Source: Flemingiibacterium sp045635785 (GTDB lineage Bacteria > Bacillota > Clostridia > Oscillospirales > CAG-272). From it: a stretch of 64,000 nucleotides of DNA. Below, in pieces: positions 42,207-50,132 of the stretch (positions are counted from its first letter, which is position 1; the number at the start of each line of letters is the position of its first letter). Under the pieces are notes generated by a model that was not told the DNA's origin, did no database searches, and was given only the letters and a program-made list of their open reading frames with translations. The translations under genes and the position numbers were made by a program. The stretch spans positions 1 to 64,000 of the forward strand of contig JAZTWJ010000107.1 of NCBI GenBank assembly GCA_045635785.1. Direction: 5' to 3'.

Positions 42207-42239
42207 AAAAGCCGCCAAGGCAAAACCTTGGCGGCTTTT
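42207..42239. terminator. Bidirectional terminator, sulfatase/UROD-2
   Basis: Perfect 14-bp stem, AAAAGCCGCCAAGG (42207-42220) and CCTTGGCGGCTTTT (42226-42239), between convergent genes. Confidence 0.88.
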
Positions 42240-42262
42240 GTTATGCAATTTTGGAACGACTT

Positions 42263-43378
42263 TTAGAATGCCATGCGTCCCCATCCGCGATTTTTGCCGG
42301 AAATGGGTTCGAGATTCAAAAGCTCGCGCGCGGTATTTACATAATAGCGGTAATTTTCCAGCGGAGTGCCGTTGGGGATTCTGTGGTCCAAACCAAAGGC
42401 AACGCCACCCTCCTGCATCAGAGGCTGCATCTTATACTCCAGCTCCTTGCGGATATCTTCCTTGGAAGAACGAAGGATATGCTTGTCAATGCCGCCCTTG
42501 AACTTGATGGCATTGCCGTACTTTTTACGCAGCGCGACAATATCCATTCCCGCAGCAGGCTCGCAAGGATAGAAGATGTTGACGCCTGCTTCCATAAACG
42601 GTTCGATGACCGATTCCACGTTGCCGTCGCTGTCCTGCGAGAACAGGCGCGTTCCTCTTTCCTGCAAAAGATCCCAAATTCTTCTGTAATAAGGCGAGAT
42701 AAACTCTCTGACCTGCTTCGGGCCGACCAGCGGACCCGATTTGCCCGCCAAGTCTTCATGAACAGCCAGGTTGTCGATGGTAAGCTCGCGGGTGATCGCT
42801 TCATAAACCTTGAAGGTGGTATCGGACACGGTGTTGATGATGTCCATCATCAGCTCCGGATCCTCGTAATAGCAGATACACGCACCCTCATCGCCCATCA
42901 GCTCACGCGGAAGGTCATATCCGCCGGGCATGCCGGCAATGATCAGTACGCCCTCCGACTGCAGCTTCTTTGCGCGCTCAAGTCTCTCGCGGTCGATGCG
43001 GTCGGGAGTAAAGGTGAACATGTGCTTGATCTTCAGCCAGCTGTCCATATCCTTGACCGGATAATCGAGGGGCAGCGGAATGCTGGCGGTCGACTTGATC
43101 AGCTTCATGGTTCTGCCGTAGCCGTCTTTTGTGATACGGTATTCGTCAGTTTCCTCCAAAACCTCGGATTTGAAGGTGTTGCGCGCGCCTGTGCCGCCGA
43201 TCCAAAAATTCGGAATGTAGTCAAATTCAAACGCCTCAAGCGAAATTTCCTCGGGGGTTGCGCCCTGCTCTGCCCATTCCTTTTCAAGTCCCACAAGCGG
43301 ACCGAAAAGCTCACAGAACATCTGCCGTTCGGGCTTTCCCGTCATCAACTCAATGTATTGCGTTCTTGTCCATTTCAT
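42263..43378 (-). CDS. UROD-fold methyltransferase-like protein 2
   Basis: A 371-residue UROD-superfamily protein, divergently transcribed from the corrinoid gene. The metal-binding strand reads LFSQDSDGNVES, so the HxCG His and Cys of MtaA/MtbA-like enzymes are replaced by Gln/Asp and Ser, and a Cys appears later in IFYPCEPAAGMD. It may bind metal differently or not at all. MPGGYDLPRELMGDE and KFKGGIDKHIL are other family blocks. The start at 43378 has AGGAG 9 nt upstream; the longer frame runs into the promoter region. A role as substrate-specific methyltransferase for the adjacent corrinoid protein is inferred. Confidence 0.8.
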   Translation of the reverse strand: MKWTRTQYIELMTGKPERQMFCELFGPLVGLEKEWAEQGATPEEISLEAFEFDYIPNFWIGGTGARNTFKSEVLEETDEYRITKDGYGRTMKLIKSTASIPLPLDYPVKDMDSWLKIKHMFTFTPDRIDRERLERAKKLQSEGVLIIAGMPGGYDLPRELMGDEGACICYYEDPELMMDIINTVSDTTFKVYEAITRELTIDNLAVHEDLAGKSGPLVGPKQVREFISPYYRRIWDLLQERGTRLFSQDSDGNVESVIEPFMEAGVNIFYPCEPAAGMDIVALRKKYGNAIKFKGGIDKHILRSSKEDIRKELEYKMQPLMQEGGVAFGLDHRIPNGTPLENYRYYVNTARELLNLEPISGKNRGWGRMAF

Positions 43379-43547
43379 AGCAGTAACTCCTGTAATAAAT
43401 ATAATTTTACTTTGGGTTTTGCGCCGTTCAAATCCGGTAATAATCGTCTCAAAATTTTTCGTTTTCCAAACCAATCATAACATATTTCCGCTGAAAAATC
43501 AACCCTTTTTGCCAAACATACCGAAAATCTAACAGGTGACCTAAAAT

Positions 43548-43584
43548 TTGGTCGTTTTTTTTCTAAAGATTGGTCGTTTTTTTT
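43548..43584 (+). promoter_or_regulatory. Activator-site-like direct repeats
   Basis: TTGGTCGTTTTTTTT occurs at 43548-43562 and 43570-43584, identical over 15 nt with a 22-nt period, ending 12 nt before the -35 of the corrinoid-protein promoter. It lies in the 330-nt divergent region, where no cobalamin riboswitch was seen. Confidence 0.5.
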
Positions 43585-43595
43585 GGAAATATCTC

Positions 43596-43624
43596 TTGAA
43601 AAACAAATCAAATCATGTTATAAT
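43596..43624 (+). promoter_or_regulatory. Sigma-A promoter of the corrinoid operon
   Basis: TTGAAA (43596-43601) and TATAAT (43619-43624), 17-nt spacer. Confidence 0.82.
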
Positions 43625-43650
43625 GGTGATAGGGCATTGTACCCTTACTA

Positions 43651-43666
43651 CCCTAATAAATTAGGG
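43651..43666 (+). promoter_or_regulatory. Dyad in the corrinoid operon leader
   Basis: CCCTAAT and ATTAGGG around AA, a perfect dyad about 20 nt after the expected transcription start. It could be a repressor site or a leader hairpin. Confidence 0.4.
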
Positions 43667-43707
43667 AATATTTTACAAAAACTAAAACAAAGACAGGAGA
43701 CTGCACC

Positions 43708-44352
43708 ATGAGCATTTTGAATGAAATTTCGACTAATCTTCAGGCAGGCAAGGCAAAGATCGTTAAGGAGCTTGTACAGCAGGCACTCGACGAAGGCATC
43801 AACGCCAAAACGATTCTTGAAGAAGGTCTGATCGCCGGCATGAACGTTATCGGCGAAAAGTTCAAGAACAACGAGGTTTATATTCCCGAGGTTCTGGTGG
43901 CTGCAAGAGCGCTGAACATGGGAACCACCCTTCTCAAGCCCTACTTCAGCGAAGCAGGTATTGAGTCTGTTGGCCGTGTATGCATCGGTACCGTTCAGGG
44001 CGACCTGCACGACATCGGTAAGAATCTGGTTAAGATGATGATGGAAGGCAAGCAGCTGGAAGTTGTTGATCTTGGCACCGACGTTTCCGCAGAAAAGTTT
44101 GTACAGGCTGCTGTTGAGCAGAACTGCCAGATCATCTGCTGCTCCGCACTTCTGACCACCACCATGGACGTTATGAAGGACGTTGTTGAGGCAGCTAAGG
44201 CAGCAGGTATTCGCGATAAGGTTAAGATCATGATCGGCGGCGCTCCCGTTAACGAGGATTACTGCAACAAGATCGGCGCGGACGTTTACACCATTGATGC
44301 AGCAAGCGCAGCAGATGCAGCACTTGAGCTCTGCAAGGCAATGAACGCGTAA
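43708..44352 (+). CDS. Corrinoid (methyl-carrier) protein, MtaC/MtbC type
   Basis: A 214-residue cobalamin-binding protein. Residues 1 to about 90 are the helical cap (EEGLIAGMNVIGEKFKNNEV, YIPEVLVAARALN), and about 92-214 the B12 Rossmann domain with the lower-ligand motif GDLHDIGKNLV (DxHxxG) and later CCSALLTTTM and IGGAPVNEDYC. It carries the methyl group on cobalt between a substrate methyltransferase and a second methyltransferase. Codon use is highly biased, suggesting strong expression. AGGAG lies 8 nt before the ATG. It heads a run of UROD-fold genes and the activator. Confidence 0.95.
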   Translation: MSILNEISTNLQAGKAKIVKELVQQALDEGINAKTILEEGLIAGMNVIGEKFKNNEVYIPEVLVAARALNMGTTLLKPYFSEAGIESVGRVCIGTVQGDLHDIGKNLVKMMMEGKQLEVVDLGTDVSAEKFVQAAVEQNCQIICCSALLTTTMDVMKDVVEAAKAAGIRDKVKIMIGGAPVNEDYCNKIGADVYTIDAASAADAALELCKAMNA

Positions 44353-44430
44353 GGCATTACATAAGCGATAACGAGCTTTTTTCTGCCTCGCGCACTGTCT
44401 AATTTGAAAACATATTCAAGGAGAAACACG

Positions 44431-45504
44431 ATGCAAAAATTGACTTCCAGAGAGCGCATATTACGTGCGATCCGTCATCAGGAAATCGACCGTATCCCGA
44501 TGGTTGACTCCGCTTGGAGAGGTACCATCGAGCGTTGGAGACGCGAAGGCCTTCCTGCCGGCACCAATTGGGAAGATTATTTTGGATACGATAAGGTTGT
44601 CCGCATTTTCCCCGACACTTCCCCTCGCTTTGAGAAAAAGGTTTTGGAAGAAACCGACCGCTATCAGATCGTAACCACCTCGTGGGGTATGACACAGAAG
44701 AAATTCTTTGAGCTTGACTCCACGCCCGAGCCCCTCGGCTCCTACTACTCCTCGTCCGATAAGTGGGAGGAGTGCAAGGCGCGCATTCTCACCGATTATG
44801 AAGACCGTATTCCGTGGGACCACATCAAGAAGAACTATGCATATTGGAAAGAAAACGGCTATCTGCTGCAGTTAGGCTTCTTCTTCGGCTTTGACATCAC
44901 CCACTCCCATCTCGTTGGAACGGAAAACGTTCTGATCGGTATGTATGAGGAGCCGGAATGGATCGAGGACATCTTCGATACCTGTCTGGGCGTCGCGCTG
45001 AGACTTTCCGAAAAGCTGCTTGATGCAGGCTACGAGTTTGACGGCATCTTCTGGTATGACGATATGGGCTACAAGGGCTCCACCTTCTTCTCCCCCTCGC
45101 TGTACCGCTCGCTGCTCAAGCCCTACCACAAGCGCGCTGTTGATTGGGCGCATGCTCGCGGCATGATCGCTGAGCTTCATTCCTGCGGCTTCATTGAGCC
45201 TCTGATGGATGACCTTATCGACATCGGCGTTGATATGCTCAACCCCCTTGAGGTTAAGGCAGGCATGGATCCCTTCAAGATGAAGGAGAAGTACGGCGAC
45301 AAGATCGCATTCCGCGGCGGTATCAATGCTCAGCTGTGGGATAAGCCCGATGAAGTGCTTGACGAGATCTCGCGCCTCATCCCCGTACTGAAGGAAGGCG
45401 GCGGATATGTATTCGCTTCTGACCACTCCATCCCCAACTGCGTAACCTTCGATACCATGAAGAAGATCGTCGCGCTGGTTAACGAGCTCGGCAAGTACAA
45501 CTGA
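44431..45504 (+). CDS. UROD-fold methyltransferase-like protein 3
   Basis: A 357-residue UROD-superfamily protein directly downstream of the corrinoid gene (78 nt). The zinc-type motif is kept as AELHSCGFIEPL near residue 247. FWYDDMGYKGSTFFSP, EVKAGMDPFKMKEKYGDKI and FRGGIN are typical of the corrinoid-linked branch. The start at 44431 (MQKLTSRERILRAIRH) has AAGGAGA 8 nt upstream. Codon bias is as strong as in the corrinoid gene, so it is likely the main partner. The methyl donor is unknown. Confidence 0.85.
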   Translation: MQKLTSRERILRAIRHQEIDRIPMVDSAWRGTIERWRREGLPAGTNWEDYFGYDKVVRIFPDTSPRFEKKVLEETDRYQIVTTSWGMTQKKFFELDSTPEPLGSYYSSSDKWEECKARILTDYEDRIPWDHIKKNYAYWKENGYLLQLGFFFGFDITHSHLVGTENVLIGMYEEPEWIEDIFDTCLGVALRLSEKLLDAGYEFDGIFWYDDMGYKGSTFFSPSLYRSLLKPYHKRAVDWAHARGMIAELHSCGFIEPLMDDLIDIGVDMLNPLEVKAGMDPFKMKEKYGDKIAFRGGINAQLWDKPDEVLDEISRLIPVLKEGGGYVFASDHSIPNCVTFDTMKKIVALVNELGKYN

Positions 45505-45573
45505 TTTGATATCATCATAAATCTATAACCGATTGCCAAACGCTGTTTTGCAATCGAACCGCTGCAGGCGGAG

Positions 45574-45663
45574 CCATCGGGCGATTTGTATACCAAACGC
45601 CCGATGGACACCTGTTGCATTTTCTACAGTGTCTTTTCCGGCGATCAATCTGCCCGAAAAGAC
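45574..45663 (+). other. Two strong intra-operon hairpins
   Basis: In the 242-nt gap between UROD-3 and the DUF2284 gene: CCATCGGGCG (45574-45583) with CGCCCGATGG (45598-45607), extended inside by TTTG/CAAA; and GTCTTTTCCGGC (45631-45642) with GCCCGAAAAGAC (45652-45663), one mismatch. No T run follows either. They may set the expression ratio between the first two and the later genes. Confidence 0.6.
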
Positions 45664-45746
45664 TCTTTCATTACAACCGTAATTTCACATCTGTTATCGC
45701 TTCTTTTGCGGTAACAAATGACGACAAACAATCGATAGGGATTATT

Positions 45747-46304
45747 ATGGAAAATCAAAAACTTTTTGATACCTTAAAAGACATTGCAGCGGAGCTTGGA
45801 GCCTTCCGTTCCGCAATTCTTCCCGCAAGCGAAGTGGTGACAGACCGCGTCTTCCGCGAGCTCTGCAAAAACAATTCCTGCGGTGTTTATGGCAAATGCT
45901 ACACCTGTCCACCCGATGTGGGCGAAATTGACGATCTGATCGCCGATTTGTACAAGAGACAGTATATGTTTTTCTATCAGACCGTCACCGAGCTGGAGGA
46001 CAGCTTCGATATTGAAGGTATGCAGCTTGCCAAAAAGAAGCATGTCAAGCTTGCCCTCGCACTGCGCGAGCGTTGCAATGCACTCGAGCTGAAAAATGCA
46101 CTGCATCTGCAAGGCGGCGGTTGCGGCGTATGCAAGGTCTGCGCCAAGAGAACAGACGAGCCCTGCCGTTTCCCCGATAAGGCGATTTCTTCGCTGGAAG
46201 CATACGGCATTTATGTCTCCAAAACTGCCGAAAAAACGGACATGAAATATATTAACGGTCAGGACACCGTTACATATTTCGGTGCGGTTTTCTTCGATTT
46301 TTGA
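45747..46304 (+). CDS. DUF2284 Cys-rich metal-binding protein
   Basis: A 185-residue cytosolic protein of the DUF2284 family. Its Cys clusters are CGVYGKCYTCPP (about residues 44-55) and GGGCGVCKVCAKRTDEPC (about 123-140), suited to an Fe-S cluster. Proteins of this family often sit beside corrinoid methyltransferases, and a redox role is inferred. The start at 45747 (MENQKLFDTLKD) is taken from the family; the upstream in-frame stretch is unlikely. Only a weak ribosome binding site (ATAGGG) is seen. Confidence 0.82.
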   Translation: MENQKLFDTLKDIAAELGAFRSAILPASEVVTDRVFRELCKNNSCGVYGKCYTCPPDVGEIDDLIADLYKRQYMFFYQTVTELEDSFDIEGMQLAKKKHVKLALALRERCNALELKNALHLQGGGCGVCKVCAKRTDEPCRFPDKAISSLEAYGIYVSKTAEKTDMKYINGQDTVTYFGAVFFDF

Positions 46305-46333
46305 GATAACTTGAAATTACGAAAGGGACTATC

Positions 46334-47341
46334 ATGAGAAAGCCTGATTTTGATAATCTGCTGATGGTGTTGAACCGTGAAAAGCCAAGCAGAAAGACGC
46401 TCTTTGAATTTGCCATTTCACCTAAAATGGTAGAGCATATCACATCCCCTGCTCCCAGATCCAACGGGGATCTCGCTTATCGGCAATGGTTTGCGGATGG
46501 CGTTGCAAAGCTCGGATATGATTTCGTTTGTTTTCATCCCACGAAATTCTATTTCAAGCGCAAATCATCCGAATCGCACGAAAAGAAAAGCAGCCGTTCG
46601 CTCAACGAAACTGCGACCATCACCGACTGGGATTCGTTCGAACAATACAAATGGAACGAGCCGGAGGACTTCCCTTGCTCTCTTGACGGCTTGAAGCTTC
46701 CGGATGGCATGAAGGTGATCCTTTTTTCATCAGACGGCGTACTTGAAAATACCATTGGTCTTTTTGGATATGACAATCTCTGCTATGCCTTGTATGAAGA
46801 CGAAGAGCTGGTAAGCACTGTATTCCAGAACGTCGGTGAGCGTCTCTACCGTTATTATGCAGAGTATGTGCATGACGAAAGAGTCGGCGCCCTTCTCATA
46901 AACGATGACCTCGGCTTCAATACGCAGACGCTCCTTTCGCCTGAGCTGCTCAGAAAATATGTATTCCCTTGGCATAAGCGTTTTGCTGAGCTGGCGCATC
47001 GCGAGGGTAAGCCCGCGCTGCTTCACTCCTGCGGCAATTTGAGCAAGGTATACGATGATATCATCGATGTACAGAAATTCGACGGCAAGCATTCTTATGA
47101 GGATGGCATTCAGCCCGTCGAGGAGGCATATAAGATGCTGCACAAGAGAATTGCGGTTCTCGGTGGCATTGACGTAGACTTCCTCTGCCGTCGCACGCCC
47201 GAGGAAATTGAAAAACGTTGCCGTGAAATGCTCGATTTAGCAGAAGCGGACGGCGGATATGCACTCGGAACGGGTAACAGCGTTCCCACATATATGCCGG
47301 TCGAAAATTATTTCGCAATGCTGAAAGCAATCGAAGACTAA
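46334..47341 (+). CDS. UROD-fold methyltransferase-like protein 4
   Basis: A 335-residue UROD-superfamily protein with the canonical zinc-type motif LLHSCGNLSKVY near residue 235. LLINDDLGFNTQTLLSPELLRKY and HSYEDGIQPVEEAY are further family blocks; IAVLGGIDVDFL is the late strand. It is full length, 29 nt after the DUF2284 gene. AAAGGGA lies 7 nt before the ATG. Of the set, this and UROD-3 are the best candidates for active zinc-dependent methyl transfer. Confidence 0.85.
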   Translation: MRKPDFDNLLMVLNREKPSRKTLFEFAISPKMVEHITSPAPRSNGDLAYRQWFADGVAKLGYDFVCFHPTKFYFKRKSSESHEKKSSRSLNETATITDWDSFEQYKWNEPEDFPCSLDGLKLPDGMKVILFSSDGVLENTIGLFGYDNLCYALYEDEELVSTVFQNVGERLYRYYAEYVHDERVGALLINDDLGFNTQTLLSPELLRKYVFPWHKRFAELAHREGKPALLHSCGNLSKVYDDIIDVQKFDGKHSYEDGIQPVEEAYKMLHKRIAVLGGIDVDFLCRRTPEEIEKRCREMLDLAEADGGYALGTGNSVPTYMPVENYFAMLKAIED

Positions 47342-47360
47342 TTCATAATCATATCGAAAT

Positions 47361-47404
47361 GGGAGGGCCCTCGCGGTGCAAACCGCGAGGGCATGATAAC
47401 CAAA
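47361..47404 (+). promoter_or_regulatory. Hairpin leader, UROD-5 copy
   Basis: GGGAGG (47361-47366), arms GCCCTCGCGG (47367-47376) and CCGCGAGGGC (47383-47392) around a 6-nt loop, then ATGATAACCAAA and ATG at 47405. The ribosome binding site is adjacent to one foot of the hairpin and an ATG to the other. Confidence 0.6.
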
Positions 47405-48529
47405 ATGACAAACAGAGAACGCGCCATGAATATTTTGCACTATCGGGATGTGGATCGCATGCCGGCAGTGCATTTTGGCTATTGGAAAGAGCTTCTTGAA
47501 GAATGGGCTGTGCAGGGAAAGATCCCACAGCACATTGCGGATAACGCAAAAACATCCCATGCGGCGGAGGTTGAGCTGGACAAGCTGATCGGATGGGATT
47601 TCGGTTGGAGCAATACCTTCAGCGCAAGGAGCGGACTTCGTCCGGCCTTTGAACGCAAGGTGCTGGAAACTTTGCCCGACGGTACCCAGAGAATCCAGAA
47701 CGGCAGCGGCTTGATCGAAAGGATCCGTCCCGGTGTGGTTTCCATTCCGTCGGAGGACGACTATCTTCTCAAGGACAGAGAGGCTTTTGAGACACTGTAT
47801 CGTCCAAAAATGCAGTTTTCGTCCGATCGCGTCGATACGGAATATTTCAAAGCTTTTAACGAGAATGTTTATAATAAGACGGATTATCCCATTGCCATCT
47901 TCTTAGGAAGCGTGCTCGGAACCATCCGCAACATGGTCTCCGTCGTTGGCATGAGCTATTTGGTTTACGATGAGGATGAAGATCTGTTTGCCGATGTAGT
48001 GGATACCTTCGCCGAGATGCAATGCAAATGCGTGGAGGAAATTCTGAAAACCGGCGCTAAATTCGACTACGGTCACTATTGGGAGGATGTCTGCTTCAAG
48101 AACGGTCCGCTGATCGCTCCCGAGTTGTTCGACGAGCTCTGCGCGAGACATTACAAGCGCAGAAACGATCTCTGCCGCAAATACGGCATTGATATCATTT
48201 CCCTCGACTGTGACGGTGTGACCGATAAGCTTTTGCCCACATGGTACGAGAACGGCGTTAACACCATGTTTCCCATCGAGGTTGGCGTATGGGGCGATCA
48301 GTTTGAAGCTGCCAGAGAGAAATTCGGCAAGGGCATGCTTGGCGTCGGCGGCATGGACAAGACCGCATTCCGCAAGGATAAGGCGGCTGTGGACGCAGAA
48401 CTTCGCCGCATGGAGCGATTGGCATCCATGGGTGGCTTTATTCCCTGCCCCGATCACAGACTGATGCCCGGCTCCAAGTTTGAGCTAGTTCAGTATTACG
48501 CAGAAGAAATCAAAAAAATCAAGCTTTGA
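47405..48529 (+). CDS. UROD-fold methyltransferase-like protein 5
   Basis: A 374-residue UROD-superfamily protein. The metal strand reads IISLDCDGVTDKL, so the His of HxCG is replaced by Asp while Cys is kept. FDYGHYWEDVCFKNGPLIAP and GVGGMDKTAFR are further blocks. The start may be ATG 47393, directly at the foot of the hairpin, or ATG 47405 (MTNRERAMNILHY), which fits the family N-terminus and is given here. The stop overlaps a possible TTG start of the activator. Confidence 0.82.
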   Translation: MTNRERAMNILHYRDVDRMPAVHFGYWKELLEEWAVQGKIPQHIADNAKTSHAAEVELDKLIGWDFGWSNTFSARSGLRPAFERKVLETLPDGTQRIQNGSGLIERIRPGVVSIPSEDDYLLKDREAFETLYRPKMQFSSDRVDTEYFKAFNENVYNKTDYPIAIFLGSVLGTIRNMVSVVGMSYLVYDEDEDLFADVVDTFAEMQCKCVEEILKTGAKFDYGHYWEDVCFKNGPLIAPELFDELCARHYKRRNDLCRKYGIDIISLDCDGVTDKLLPTWYENGVNTMFPIEVGVWGDQFEAAREKFGKGMLGVGGMDKTAFRKDKAAVDAELRRMERLASMGGFIPCPDHRLMPGSKFELVQYYAEEIKKIKL

Positions 48530-48564
48530 TCATAGCATCAAAGCACCGGAGAGGAGAAACTACC

Positions 48565-50070
48565 ATTTCTGCTTCTATTTTAATTACAGTTAACGGAGAA
48601 AAGCGCACGGTCGAGGCAGGCACGCGGCTTTCGGAGCTATTTTTGACAGAGCTTCCCTGCGGCGCGCACGGCAAATGCGGCAAGTGCAAGGTTCGGGCAA
48701 GCGGCGAACTCTCGCCGCTGACAAGCGCCGAGCAAAAATTGTTGGACGCGAAGGAGATCTCTGACGGCATCCGCCTCGCCTGCTGCACGGACATTCTCGG
48801 CGAATGCACGGTGGAAACAGCGTTCGAAAAAAGCAAGGACGACGCGGTTTTGACGGCAGGCAGAGCCAAGAATATCACGCTGAACGCATCCTTCAAGCAG
48901 ATCGGTGCCGCCATAGACATCGGCACGACCACCCTTGCCATCAGACTGCTTTCCCCCTTAGGGGAGATCCTCGCGGAGGGCGGTATGGCAAATCCCCAAG
49001 CATCCTTCGGCGCAGATGTTATTTCCCGCATGGAATCCCATCTGGCGGGCAATGGTGCGGAACTGGCTGATACCATTCGAAGTGCCATCGACCGCATGCT
49101 TGCGGATCTTTGCAAGGGCATCGGACGGGATCCTTCGGAAATTGACGGGTTGGTCATCACAGGCAATACGGTCATGCTTTATCTGCTCACAAATACCACA
49201 CCCGAGCCACTCTCCCATGCGCCCTTCACGCTCACCCGCGATTTTGGCGAAGCCATGTCTGCCAAGACGCTCGGCTTATCATCTGCCGCGCCTGACGCAG
49301 AGGTCTATCTTGCCCCCTGCATCTCCGCATTTGTAGGCGGCGATACGATCTGCGCGATCCTTTGCGGCGAGCTTGTCGGCAAGGAAAATGCAATGCTGGT
49401 TGACATCGGCACAAACGGCGAAATGGCGCTTTACTGCAAAAATTCGCTGTACACCTGCTCCACCGCCGCAGGCCCTGCCTTTGAAGGCGTTGGCATTTCC
49501 ATGGGTATGCGCGGCGCACCGGGTGCCATCGACAAGGTTTACTTGACCGAAAACGGCATCTCCGCCCATGTTATCGGCGAAACAAAGCCCGTCGGCATCT
49601 GCGGAAGCGGCATTGTGGATGCCATGGCAGCACTGCTCGAAAACGGAACGGTGGATGAAACCGGCTTCATTGAGGAAGACGAAGTGATGATTCTGCCGCC
49701 GGTCGCACTCACGGGGCAGGATATTCGCATGATACAGCTTGCAAAGTCTGCCATTTACTCGGGTCTAAAAACGCTGATGCATGCGGCAAATATCGACGAG
49801 AGTGAGGTCACAACGCTCATGATCGCAGGCGGATTCGGAAGCTATCTGAACACCGTCAGCGCGGGCAGGATCGGCTTGCTTCCGAAATCTTTGGTCAGCA
49901 AGGTTGCCGTTATCGGCAATGCGGCGCTGGGCGGCGCAGAGCTTCTGCTTTTGAACACCGCCATGCGAAAGGATGCCTATGCGCTGGCAAAATCGGCGCA
50001 ATCCATTGATTTGGCGAGCGATCCCTATTTCGCAGATACCTACATCGAAGCGATGATGTTTGAAGAATAA
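48565..50070 (+). CDS. Reductive activator of corrinoid proteins (ASKHA, Fe-S)
   Basis: A 501-residue RACo-type protein (DUF4445). A ferredoxin-like N-terminal domain (about 1-85) has CGAHGKCGKCKV and a later Cys pair for a [2Fe-2S] cluster; the ASKHA ATPase part (about 105-500) has AIDIGTTTLAIRLL, LVDIGTNGEMALYC, CGSGIVDAMAALL and IAGGFGSYLN. It uses ATP to return oxidised Co(II) corrinoid to Co(I). The start is unusual: GAGGAG lies 8 nt before an ATT codon at 48565, while the only upstream alternative, TTG at 48526, lacks a site and overlaps the UROD-5 stop. Confidence 0.93.
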   Translation: MSASILITVNGEKRTVEAGTRLSELFLTELPCGAHGKCGKCKVRASGELSPLTSAEQKLLDAKEISDGIRLACCTDILGECTVETAFEKSKDDAVLTAGRAKNITLNASFKQIGAAIDIGTTTLAIRLLSPLGEILAEGGMANPQASFGADVISRMESHLAGNGAELADTIRSAIDRMLADLCKGIGRDPSEIDGLVITGNTVMLYLLTNTTPEPLSHAPFTLTRDFGEAMSAKTLGLSSAAPDAEVYLAPCISAFVGGDTICAILCGELVGKENAMLVDIGTNGEMALYCKNSLYTCSTAAGPAFEGVGISMGMRGAPGAIDKVYLTENGISAHVIGETKPVGICGSGIVDAMAALLENGTVDETGFIEEDEVMILPPVALTGQDIRMIQLAKSAIYSGLKTLMHAANIDESEVTTLMIAGGFGSYLNTVSAGRIGLLPKSLVSKVAVIGNAALGGAELLLLNTAMRKDAYALAKSAQSIDLASDPYFADTYIEAMMFEE

Positions 50071-50100
50071 ACTTAAGAATTGTATTCTTTTTTTAAGAAA

Positions 50101-50132
50101 GCTTTCGCCGATGCGAAAGTCATGGTGATTTT
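50101..50132 (+). promoter_or_regulatory. Hairpin leader, UROD-6 copy
   Basis: AAGAAAG, arms CTTTCGC (50102-50108) and GCGAAAG (50113-50119) with loop CGAT, then TCATGGTGATTTT and ATG. The ATGGT box matches that of the amidase and DUF1858 copies. Confidence 0.6.

Noticed and set aside
41030..42223. A 397-codon minus-strand frame over the sulfatase, and a similar one over UROD-2 (42251-43480)
   Set aside because: Both are antisense shadows of genes with clear family motifs.
43379..43707. Cobalamin riboswitch before the corrinoid operon
   Set aside because: I looked for the B12-box and the long multi-stem layout and saw only a short dyad and direct repeats.
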